Below are positions 7,760 through 16,900 of a stretch of DNA of 64,000 nt, in pieces. The position numbers were made by a program, and so were the translations under genes. Position 1 is the stretch's first letter; each line of letters starts with the position of its first letter. This DNA is from Nostocaceae cyanobacterium (GTDB taxonomy: Bacteria > Cyanobacteriota > Cyanobacteriia > Cyanobacteriales > Nostocaceae). The notes below the pieces were generated by a model that saw nothing but the letters and a program-made list of their open reading frames with translations, was not told the origin of the DNA and searched no databases. The DNA lies in NCBI GenBank assembly GCA_030065825.1, contig JASJCY010000003.1, positions 20,815-84,814 of the forward strand, in the 5' to 3' direction.

Positions 7760-9574
7760 ATGGATGATAACAGTATTCAATTAAAATTAGGATATGTATT
7801 TTTACCAATTATTTTTATTAGTATCTTCACACCCAGTAATTTAAAGGCACAAACCAACAGTCCCAAACCTTCAGAATCGGGAATATCACCACAAGATATA
7901 CTTCCTCCCAGTCCCCAACCTGCACCAATTCCAGATACTCCTCCTTCTCCACTTCCATCCCCGGAAGATGTCTTACCATCTCCTTTCCAAGTTCTACCAG
8001 AGGAAATCCCCGGTACAGACACAATTAATGTTACCGAGTTTGAATTTACGGGCAATACCCTGTTTACCTCCGCAGAATTAACTAAGCATATTAGTCAGAA
8101 ATTTATCAAAAATACTCTTCCCCAAACCTTCTCATTACAAGAACTCCTGAAAATTGCAACTGAGGTAGCTGCTTTCTATTCCCAACGGGGATATAGTACT
8201 TCTGGGGCAATTATTTCCATTCCCGAAACCACCCGTCAGCAGCAAGCTGGAGTGGTAAAAATTAAAGTAATTGAAGGTAAATTAGAAAACATTATTATTA
8301 CAGGTTTCCAACGACTGAAGCGCAACTATGTGCGATCGCGTCTGGGGGTTGATTTAGATCAGCCTTTAAATGTCAACCGCTTGCAAGAAAAGTTACAATT
8401 ACTTAGTCTCGATCCCCTAATTGAAAATATATCTGCCCGATTGAGTGCTGGTTCTCGTGTTGATTTAAGTGTACTGGAAGTGGAGTTTAAGGAAGCATTT
8501 TCTTTTAGTACTAATGTTACCCTTGATAATAGCCGTTCTCCCAGTGTAGGTAGTTTTCAAAGACAATTAGTGGTAAGGGAAGGTAATGTCTTAGGATTGG
8601 GAGATACTGTGAATATTCGTTATAGGAATACTGATGGTAGTAATGGCTTAGATATTAGCTATAGCTTACCTGTGAATTCCCAAAATGGAAGTTTGAATTT
8701 CAGGTTTAACACCACTGACAATAATGTGATTGAACCCCCATTTAATGAGTTAGATATTGAATCGGAGTCTAAATCCTACGAAATTACCTTCCGTCAACCC
8801 ACAATGCGTAAAATTAGGGGACGGAGTTTTCAAGAATTTGCCCTTGGTGTCACTGCTTCCTTACGGGATAGTAAATCTTTAGTATTCAATGAACCTTTTC
8901 CCCTTTCTCCTGGTGCGAATAGTGATGGTAAAACTCGATTATTTGCTTTGCGATTTTTTCAAGATTGGACAAAGCAAAATGTTAGGGAAGTAATCGCTTT
9001 TCGTTCCCAATTTAGCATAGGATTGGATGCTTTTGATGCAACTATTAATGAACCAATTCCCGAAACTGGAGAATTTGTTCCCGATAGCCGTTTTTTTGCT
9101 TGGCAAGGACAGGCACAATGGGTAAGAATTTTAGCACCAAATAGTGTGTTATTATTGCGTGCTAACGCTCAAATTGCAGACAAAGGATTGTTATCTTCAG
9201 AACAATTTGCCATTGGGGGATTGGGTAGCGTGCGGGGTTATCGTCAGAATCAACTACTCAGTGATAACGGCTTTTTTGCTTCCGCAGAAGTGCAATTACC
9301 CATTCTCCGCACTGGTAATAGTAATTTACCCAATCGGGGAGGAGTATTACAAATAATTCCCTTTTTTGATGTGGGTACGGCTTGGAATAATTCCGGTATT
9401 GCAAATCCAAATCCCAGCACTTTGGTATCTTTAGGAATGGGATTACAGTGGCGACATAATAATAATTTTATTGCCCGTTTAGACTGGGGTATTCCCTTAG
9501 TTTCTGCAAATTCGCGGGATAGAACATGGCAAGAAAATGGTTTGCTGTTTTCATTGCAGTGGAATCCGTTTTGA
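7760..9574 (+). CDS. Second TpsB outer-membrane transporter (ShlB/FhaC/HecB family)
   Basis: This 604-residue paralogue of the 598-2658 protein has a signal peptide (hydrophobic LGYVFLPIIFISIFTP, then LKAQ), a Pro/Ser-rich linker (about residues 35-80), POTRA-type domains (EFEFTGNTLFTSAEL; LLSLDPLIENISARLSAGS) and a barrel with FAIGGLGSVRGYRQNQLLSD and C-terminal SLQWNPF. It should export a TpsA-type protein, most simply the 1475-residue exoprotein at 13913-18340, although that gene is on the opposite strand with other genes between. The exported CHAT protein follows 47 bp downstream on the same strand, suggesting co-transcription. Confidence 0.92.
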   Translation: MDDNSIQLKLGYVFLPIIFISIFTPSNLKAQTNSPKPSESGISPQDILPPSPQPAPIPDTPPSPLPSPEDVLPSPFQVLPEEIPGTDTINVTEFEFTGNTLFTSAELTKHISQKFIKNTLPQTFSLQELLKIATEVAAFYSQRGYSTSGAIISIPETTRQQQAGVVKIKVIEGKLENIIITGFQRLKRNYVRSRLGVDLDQPLNVNRLQEKLQLLSLDPLIENISARLSAGSRVDLSVLEVEFKEAFSFSTNVTLDNSRSPSVGSFQRQLVVREGNVLGLGDTVNIRYRNTDGSNGLDISYSLPVNSQNGSLNFRFNTTDNNVIEPPFNELDIESESKSYEITFRQPTMRKIRGRSFQEFALGVTASLRDSKSLVFNEPFPLSPGANSDGKTRLFALRFFQDWTKQNVREVIAFRSQFSIGLDAFDATINEPIPETGEFVPDSRFFAWQGQAQWVRILAPNSVLLLRANAQIADKGLLSSEQFAIGGLGSVRGYRQNQLLSDNGFFASAEVQLPILRTGNSNLPNRGGVLQIIPFFDVGTAWNNSGIANPNPSTLVSLGMGLQWRHNNNFIARLDWGIPLVSANSRDRTWQENGLLFSLQWNPF

Positions 9575-9621
9575 TAGGGAATAGGGAATAGGTAACAGGG
9601 AATAGTCAAGAGGACATTTTT

Positions 9622-12408
9622 ATGAAAATTGGGAATAAAAAAAATGTATATCGAATCTTGATACTGTTTGTTTTGGGTGTGTTTTTGACTGTAGGTATAT
9701 CACCAGTATTTTCTCAAACTCCTCCTTTTTTACCCATTTATCATCAGGTTAAAAGTCAGATAATTGCCCAAGCCAAAAACTCAGCACCACAATTAGTACA
9801 AGCAGGGAAAAATCATTACGATGCTGGACAATATCAACAAGCAGTAAATAAATTAAAGCAAGCTGTAGAGAGGTTCGCTAGCCAAGAAGATAAACTCAAT
9901 CAAGCCATAACATTGAGTAATTTATCTTTAGCTTATCAACAATTGGGAGAATGGCAAGCAGCAGAAATTAGTATTACTAAAAGTTTAGAAATTTTAGATT
10001 TTAAACCCCAAACTCAACTCACAGGAAAAATTCCCCAACCCTCACACCAAAATTTACAAATCCTAGCACCAGTACTTGATATCTACGGACGACTTTTGTA
10101 TATGCGTTCCCAACCAGCAACGGCATTGAAATCCTGGGAACTTACTGCCAATATCTACGAGAAACTAGGGAAGCCAGAGAAAAAAATTGGTAGCCAAATT
10201 AACCAGGTTCGGGCAATGCAAGCTTTGGGACTCTACCAACAAGCAAGAAATACTATACAACAGATGCAACAAAACCTGAATAACTTACCAGCACCTTTAA
10301 AACTCCAAGGTTTGCTGAGTCTGGGTGATGTGCTTCGTGCTGTGGGAAATTTACCAGCTTCCCGTGAATTCTTAGAGAAAAGCATTACTATAGCGCAACA
10401 ATTAAAATCTCCCCCAGACTTGGGTGCAGCTTGGCTGAGTTTGGGAAATACCTTTTATGCTTTGGGAAATTTAGAGAGCGATCGCCGCTTGGGAGTCAGT
10501 AAAGGTGATATCATACCTTGGCAATGTCATGTTACCACACTGCCCAAAGAAGCGTTAACTTTTTATAAGCAAGCTGATAATGCCTATCAGCAAGTGACGC
10601 AGACATTATCTAACAACTCATCCCTAGGAACCAAAGCACAGCTAAATCGTCTCAATTTGCTCACGGATAGGGGTGAATTTACTACTGCATTGCAAGTTTG
10701 GAAAGATATTAACCTATCTCAGTTGTCCTTAAGTCGGATGAAAGTCTATGGTGAGATTAATTTAGCTCGTAATTTGTCATGTCTACGTCAGCAAGCAAAT
10801 ATTTCTCAGCAAGTTCCTTCCTGGCAGGAAATTGATAACCTGTTAAACAAAGCAGTAGAGGGTGCTGCAATATTGGCAGATAATAACGCTAAGTCTTATG
10901 CTATTGGTAATCGTGGTAGTTTATACGAGTATTTGGCTGGGGAAAATTTATCTGATTCCCAAACCCTGAAAACTGCCCAAAAGTTGACTCAAGCAGCTTT
11001 GTTACTGGCTCAACCATCGGAATCACCGACTATTGCCTATCAATGGCAATGGCAGCTAGGAAGGCTATTTAAGCTTGAGAAAAACAGAGAAAAAGCAATT
11101 TCCGCTTATCAGGATGCAGTTATAACTTTAACTTCAGTCAGGGGTGATTTACTGAATATTAATTCCGATGTCCAATTTTCCTTTCGAGATAATGTTGAGC
11201 CAGTTTACCGACAACTGGTAGATTTATTATTAAAAAGGGAAGGAAATGCTGCTGTACCGGAAAAAAATCTGGTTGCAGCTATTAATTTAATTGACTCTTT
11301 GCAACTTGCAGAATTAGAAAATTTTCTCCGTTGTCATCTTGACTCATTAGCACGAGATAACCGCAGCATTACTCAGCAAATAGAACAGAAAGCAGCATTT
11401 ATCTATCCCATCATTTTAAAAGATAGATTAGAACTTATTTTTAAATTACCAGGACACCCTTTAAAGCACTATGTTAATCGAGTACAAAGGACTGTGGTTC
11501 AAAAGACAGTCCAACAACTGCGAAAAGCCATTGTCAGACGCAATCCAGAAAGGTTTAGAGAGCATTCCCAAACTATTTATCAATGGTTAATTAAACCCCT
11601 AGAAGTTGAATTAAAAACAATCAATGACATTGAAAACTTAGTGTTTGTCCTCGATGCCGAATTACGTAATATTCCTATGGCAGTTTTATATGATAAAGAA
11701 GCCAATGAATACCTGGTTGAGAAAAAATATGCTTTGGCTGTTCTACCAAATTCACAACTTTTTGACCTCTGGAATTCGCAGTTAAATTTAAATATTTTAG
11801 CCGCAGGAATTAGCGAAGAAGTGGAAGTAAAAAATCATAAATTTGCAGCAATTAACGCCAAAGATGAATTAAACGAAATTGCTGATATAGCATCTACTGA
11901 AACTCTATTAAATACTCAATTTAACAAAAAAAATCTCCAGCAAAAACTACGGAAACAAAACTTTTCTGTAGTTCATTTAGCTACTCACGGTAATTTTAGT
12001 TCCAACCCCGAAGAAACCTATATTCTTACCTATGATGAACTTTTAAAACCCAATGATTTAGATAATTTATTAACCAGTAATCAGGGAGAAACATCAAATA
12101 AAATTGATTTATTGGTGTTGAGTGCTTGTCAAACTGCTTCTGGTGATAATCGCGCTACCTTGGGATTAGCAGGGATAGCTGTTCGTGCTGGTGCTGGTAG
12201 TACTTTAGCAACCCTTTGGAAAGTTAGCGATGATTTTACAATTCGATTAATTAAAGGTTTTTATCAAGAATTAAAAACGGGAGCAAGCAAAGCTGAAGCA
12301 CTACATCGAGCGCAAAAATCACTTGTATATGAGCAAAATGGCAAGCGAAAATATCAAAATGAACCCTACAATTGGGCACCCTATGTTTTAGTAGGAAATT
12401 GGCAGTAG
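9622..12408 (+). CDS. Exported TPR-CHAT (caspase-like) protein
   Basis: CHAT domains are caspase/separase-fold cysteine peptidases. The 928-residue protein has a Sec-type signal peptide (ILILFVLGVFLTVGISPVF, then SQ), TPR-like helical repeats from about residue 45 to 510, and a C-terminal CHAT domain with the catalytic dyad visible: His789 in VVHLATHGNF and Cys836 in LLVLSACQTAS, followed by the family signature LGLAGIAVRAGAGSTLATLW. Both residues are intact, so peptidase activity is plausible. The signal peptide puts it outside the cytoplasm, unlike regulatory CHAT proteins of immune systems. It follows tpsB by 47 bp (SD AAGAGG) and may process an exoprotein or envelope substrate. That role is inference from context. 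Confidence 0.9.
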   Translation: MKIGNKKNVYRILILFVLGVFLTVGISPVFSQTPPFLPIYHQVKSQIIAQAKNSAPQLVQAGKNHYDAGQYQQAVNKLKQAVERFASQEDKLNQAITLSNLSLAYQQLGEWQAAEISITKSLEILDFKPQTQLTGKIPQPSHQNLQILAPVLDIYGRLLYMRSQPATALKSWELTANIYEKLGKPEKKIGSQINQVRAMQALGLYQQARNTIQQMQQNLNNLPAPLKLQGLLSLGDVLRAVGNLPASREFLEKSITIAQQLKSPPDLGAAWLSLGNTFYALGNLESDRRLGVSKGDIIPWQCHVTTLPKEALTFYKQADNAYQQVTQTLSNNSSLGTKAQLNRLNLLTDRGEFTTALQVWKDINLSQLSLSRMKVYGEINLARNLSCLRQQANISQQVPSWQEIDNLLNKAVEGAAILADNNAKSYAIGNRGSLYEYLAGENLSDSQTLKTAQKLTQAALLLAQPSESPTIAYQWQWQLGRLFKLEKNREKAISAYQDAVITLTSVRGDLLNINSDVQFSFRDNVEPVYRQLVDLLLKREGNAAVPEKNLVAAINLIDSLQLAELENFLRCHLDSLARDNRSITQQIEQKAAFIYPIILKDRLELIFKLPGHPLKHYVNRVQRTVVQKTVQQLRKAIVRRNPERFREHSQTIYQWLIKPLEVELKTINDIENLVFVLDAELRNIPMAVLYDKEANEYLVEKKYALAVLPNSQLFDLWNSQLNLNILAAGISEEVEVKNHKFAAINAKDELNEIADIASTETLLNTQFNKKNLQQKLRKQNFSVVHLATHGNFSSNPEETYILTYDELLKPNDLDNLLTSNQGETSNKIDLLVLSACQTASGDNRATLGLAGIAVRAGAGSTLATLWKVSDDFTIRLIKGFYQELKTGASKAEALHRAQKSLVYEQNGKRKYQNEPYNWAPYVLVGNWQ

Positions 12409-12428
12409 GGGTGGGGTTACCCCACCCC
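12408..12428 (+). terminator. Strong hairpin directly after the CHAT gene
   Basis: GGGGTGGGG-TTA-CCCCACCCC begins on the last base of the stop codon. There is no long T-run after it, so it could terminate transcription or protect the 3' end. Confidence 0.5.
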
Positions 12429-12431
12429 TTA

Positions 12432-12860
12432 ACTCGTTTCCAGGCTCAGCCTGGAAACGCATTCGTTGGAGGCTCTGCCTCCAGACTTAATGGGAGGCAA
12501 CAGCCCCCCTAAAAGGCATTACAAGGTATAACCTTGTAACGAGAAAGAAAGACGAGAAAACTCGTTTCCAAGCTGAGCCTGGAAACGCATTTGTTGGAGG
12601 CTCTGCCTCTAGACTTAATGGGAGGCAGAGCCTCCCTAAAACGCATTACAAGGTATAACCTTGTAACGAGAAAGAAAGACGAGAAAACTCGTTTCTAGGC
12701 TCAGCCTGGAAACGCATTCGTTGGAGGCTCTGCCTTCAGATTTAATGGGAGGCAGAGCCTCCCTAAAACGCATTACAAGGTATAACCTTGTAACGAGAAA
12801 AAGGTATAACCTTGTAACGAGGAAAAAGGTATAACTTTGTAATGAAAAGAAATGTCCACC
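12432..12860. repeat. Three tandem ~128-bp units made of consecutive palindromes
   Basis: Units start at 12432, 12560 and 12687 (periods 128 and 127). Each carries four inverted repeats in a row: TCCAGGCTCAGCCTGGA, GGAGGCTCTGCCTCC, GGGAGGCAGAGCCTCCC and ACAAGGTATAACCTTGT. The tail (12780-12845) repeats only the last palindrome at about 26-bp intervals. Copies have diverged slightly, some in loops and some disturbing stems. The block lies between the CHAT gene and the convergent DUF928 gene, and no protein is encoded. Confidence 0.9.
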
Positions 12861-12862
12861 CT

Positions 12863-13621
12863 TTAGTCTGCTGGTGGTAATAATTCAGCGTTAACAAAGA
12901 TTTTTTTATCTATAATCCAGTTAAATGATGCTGATAATTTATTCCAAGCATTGCTCAATTCACGATTGTGAGTATTAGCAAAATATGCTTCAGCTAGATG
13001 ATGAATGCCATCATAATAAACTTGATTGTTAAGATACACTTTGTACTTTTTAGATGCTTGTGTTTTTAATTGATTTGCTAATGTAGATTCTATAGGTATT
13101 CTTCTTACCCAGCCAGTCAATACTTTATCGGGTTCATCGCTTTGATTAGCATTGCAATAAACAGTCAAATGCCAGCGATTGTCTTTGTTGAGTGCTAAAG
13201 CATATTTTTCATCTTGAGGAATCGATATTTTGATAATTCCTGGCTGTTTATATTTGATAGCAGTGCGGTATATAGTTTTTAATTCTTGTGGATTTGTGAG
13301 GGCAAACTCTATATATTTTATATCAGATGGATTATAGGGAATGTAAAATAAAAAGGTGGGAAATTTAGCAACAGTAAAATCTTTCCCATTATTAGCAATT
13401 AAAGCCCTCAAAGGTAGCTTTGTTGAGGGACAATTTTCTTGGGGACGAGTACCACCAGGGGTACTATTACCTACAGGAGTACCTGTATCTGGAGGTGGAG
13501 GTAGTTGGGAATTGTCTTGGTTGTTGTTTTCTGCGCTGACAAGGTGGGGATAAGCAATAATGGTAGTCAGGGTAAAAGTCAGGGTGAAAGCCAGTTTAAT
13601 TGTCTGGGTAAACCTATTCAT
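12863..13621 (-). CDS. DUF928 family exported protein
   Basis: A 252-residue protein with a signal peptide (IKLAFTLTFTLTTIIAYPHL, then VSAE) and a linker with the family hallmark GTPVGNSTPGGTRP, a CPSTKLPLRALI block, and a beta-rich domain containing FPTFLFYIPYNPSDIKYIEF, NKDNRWHLTVYCN and VLTGWVRRI. DUF928 proteins are typical of cyanobacteria and often lie near CHAT and two-partner-secretion genes, as here. Function is unknown; an envelope role is likely from the signal peptide. It is separated from the downstream-facing CHAT gene by the palindrome block and follows the large TpsA gene on the same strand. Confidence 0.88.
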   Translation of the reverse strand: MNRFTQTIKLAFTLTFTLTTIIAYPHLVSAENNNQDNSQLPPPPDTGTPVGNSTPGGTRPQENCPSTKLPLRALIANNGKDFTVAKFPTFLFYIPYNPSDIKYIEFALTNPQELKTIYRTAIKYKQPGIIKISIPQDEKYALALNKDNRWHLTVYCNANQSDEPDKVLTGWVRRIPIESTLANQLKTQASKKYKVYLNNQVYYDGIHHLAEAYFANTHNRELSNAWNKLSASFNWIIDKKIFVNAELLPPAD

Positions 13622-13735
13622 AACCGTAAATTGATACTTCTGAAAATGATGACGTTAAGTGATTATTACTTTCTCCTGGAATTATCTTCTTTTATTTAAT
13701 TGGTCTGGTGGTGTTAGCATTATGCAGGTTTCAAA

Positions 13736-13877
13736 GACCAAAGAAACCGGGTTTCTATAGGTGGAGAACCGAGAATTTGAGTATGCCAAAAGAAACCAAA
13801 GAAACCGGGTTTCTATAGGTGGAGAACCGAGAATTTGAGTATGTATGCCAAAAGAAACCCGGTTTCTGACCCAGGTG
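13736..13877. repeat. Locally duplicated inner part of repeat family A
   Basis: The block AGAAACCGGGTTTCTATAGG plus GGAGAACCGAGAATTTGAGT occurs twice in direct orientation (from about 13743 and 13803), then closes with AAAAGAAACCCGGTTTCTG. It is the reverse complement of the interior of the element at 46460-46577. It fills most of the gap between the DUF928 and TpsA genes. Confidence 0.8.
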
Positions 13878-13912
13878 CAGATGTGTGGTGAGGTAAAATT
13901 TGTGTACTACAT

Positions 13913-16900
13913 CTATTTTTCCTGGCAAAGTGGTTTCAGGGATGTCCTATTTCCATTTTCTGCGGTTGTAGAACTTTGTAGTAATTCTTGGTTTGCACCC
14001 TTGTGTTCCTGATTTACAAGGGGCACCCAAGGGGCGATAATATTTTCACTGGGTAAGGTCTGATTGGGTGATGGTGGTAAACCTCCCCGTCCGATGTTGA
14101 AAAACGCCATTTTTTCTTTCCCTCCAGCTTGGCATCCAGAGGCAAATTCTACCTTTTCCGGTTCTTCTGGTAGCTTAGTTAACCCCTGATTGGGGTCAAT
14201 TCCTGGGGTATTAATTTCCACAATGCCATTTACCCCAAAGATAGAACTGGCAGTAATATCGCTAAAGGGTGTAAGACGTAAACGGGGTTCTATACCAAAG
14301 ATACCAGTGGCTTGAATTTGAATCCTTCCCCCATTACCAGTAAAGGCATTGGCAGTAATATCACTATTTTCACTAGGGAAAGCCACAATAAATTGAGTAT
14401 CAATTTTAATATTACCACCATTGCCCCCAGCTTGTGCCGTGCCTGCGGTGGTGGAAATTAGGCTATGATTGCGCAATAGTAATAAATCTTCCAGGTCTAA
14501 GTTGATATTACCGCCATTACTGGAAGTATTTTGAGTAGTAATTCTTCCTTGGTTATCCATCAGTAACAAGGGAGAATTGACAGTGATATTACCTGCACTG
14601 GTGGTATCTGAACTGAGGGAGTCGGCAAATAAACCACTTTCTGGGGACTCAACCCTGGGGTCAATTCCAGAGATGGTAATTTTATCTGTAGCATTAACAG
14701 TAATGTTACCTGCCACACCAGTGCTTCTGGTGGTGGTGGAAATTTTTCCACCTGCTGTGAGTTCTAGTTCATTCACATTAACAGCGATGTCCCCTGCCTT
14801 GCCACTACTGCGGGAAGAACGGGCACTTAATGCTGCTCCCTCAGATATTTTCAAGACTCCAGTCTTGATATCTATGTTTCCCCCTTCACCAGTAGCATTA
14901 GCATCGACACTACCAGTTCCTGTGATTAATAGACTAATTCGAGGTTCTGTATTATCATTACTGTTATTAGTAGCAGGAGATACCCCTGAAACAGTAACGG
15001 ATTCGGTGGTATTAACAAGAATATCTCCGGCTTTACCTGCTCCCAAGGTTGTTGTAGCTAATCTAGCACCATTGGTTACAGACAAAGACCGTGCTTGAAT
15101 ATCTATATCACCTCCATCTCCAGTAACTGCAAATCTCTCAGTAGTTCCATCGTCTAAAATCAGCACAGATGTAACCGAAGTATTGGCAAGGCTGTTTCCA
15201 TCAAAGGAAACTAGGTCATTAGCACGGATAATAATATTACCAGCATCTGCGCTATCTCCTTCACCTGTGGTGAAGCTACTCAAAGAAGCACCATTAGTAA
15301 CAAACAATGAGCCAGTTGTAATTCTAATATCACCCCCTTTGCCTCGGGCAACCCTTCCAAATTCCGATATCCTTGATACACTGCTGTTTATACCACTAGA
15401 TACCTCACCTCCCCCTGAAATCCTTTCCACTCCAATTGGACTTAGATCGACTCTCTGTGTGACCCCTACTCCATCAAAAGAAACGGTATTCCCTGCGGTA
15501 ATTTCAATATTTCCGGCATTCCCCGATCCTGTGGTTACGGATGAAAAACCTGAACCACCGCTAACAGAGATTTTATCTCTAGCATTCACCTGAATGTCCC
15601 CACCACGTCCATTACCAAAAGTAGAGGTGGACAGATTTGAATCATTGGTTAACACCAGAGAACCAGTGGTAATCTTGATATCACCACCATTGCCATCCGC
15701 AGGTACTGAAACCTCCGTGTTTCGATCAAAACCAGGACTGCTATAAATGCTTCCCCGATCAAGGAATACAGTGTCGCGGGCATTTATTTCCACATCACCA
15801 CCATCTGCAGTTCCCAAAGTGTTAGTCAGCACTCTAGCACCATTCTTAATTGACAGAGAACCTGTGGTGATTTCAATACCCCCGCTTTTGCTTCCTTGTG
15901 CACCTTGATTAACAATAGCGGAGACTCCACTGGGAGGGGACGAATCATCAGTCATCCCAACCCCATCGAAGGAAACAGTATCCCTGGCTGTAATCTTCAC
16001 CTTGCCTGGATTTCCAAATGCAAAGTTACTAGCATTAAAGTTGGCTCCATTAGTCACAAAAAGGGAACCTGTGGTAATGGTAATATCACCTCCTTGTCCC
16101 TGTCCTTCTGGAACTAAACTGCTGAAAATAGTACTAGCGATACCATTACTACCAACACCGTCAAAGGAGATAGTGTCACGGGCATTAATTGTCACATTGC
16201 CTGCATCCCCAATTCCGGAAGAGAGGGCATCTAGCACAGCTCCATTGGTTACAGAAAGGGAACCTGTGGTAATAGTAATATCACCTGCTTGTCCTTGGGC
16301 TTGTAAAGCTAAACCGCTTCTTATTTGACTGGAGATACCATTAGTACCAACACCGTCAAAGGAGATGGTATCGCGGGCATTAATTATCACGTTACCAGAA
16401 TCTCCAATCCCGAAAGAACTGCTATCAAGGTAAGCTCCATTAATTACTGAGAGAGAACCTGTGGTAATACTGATATCACCTCCTGTCCCTTCCCTTCCAG
16501 GTAGCACTCCACTATCTACGAAACTTTCTGTATCAAAGGAGACTCTATCGCTGGCATTAATTATCACATTGCCAGTATTTCCTTGTCCACGGGTTCTATT
16601 AATGATTCGGGAGCCATCTTTAGCAGACAAGGAATTAGCTGTGATATTAATATCACCTCCCTTTGTTCCTGCTACAGTACTAAGATTAAGGCTGAGGATA
16701 GAGTTATTTGTCAGGGAAATATTTGCATCACTTTTAAGATTAATATTCCCTGCTAATAAGCCCAGGGAACCAATTTGAGAACCAGAATTCAGGTTTATGT
16801 TCCCTTTGGCAAGTAAGGTGATGTCACCACCATTACCAATTTCAGAATCAGTAAAAATCACACTACCATCTAGGGTAATATTACCGCGAGCATCAAGGAT

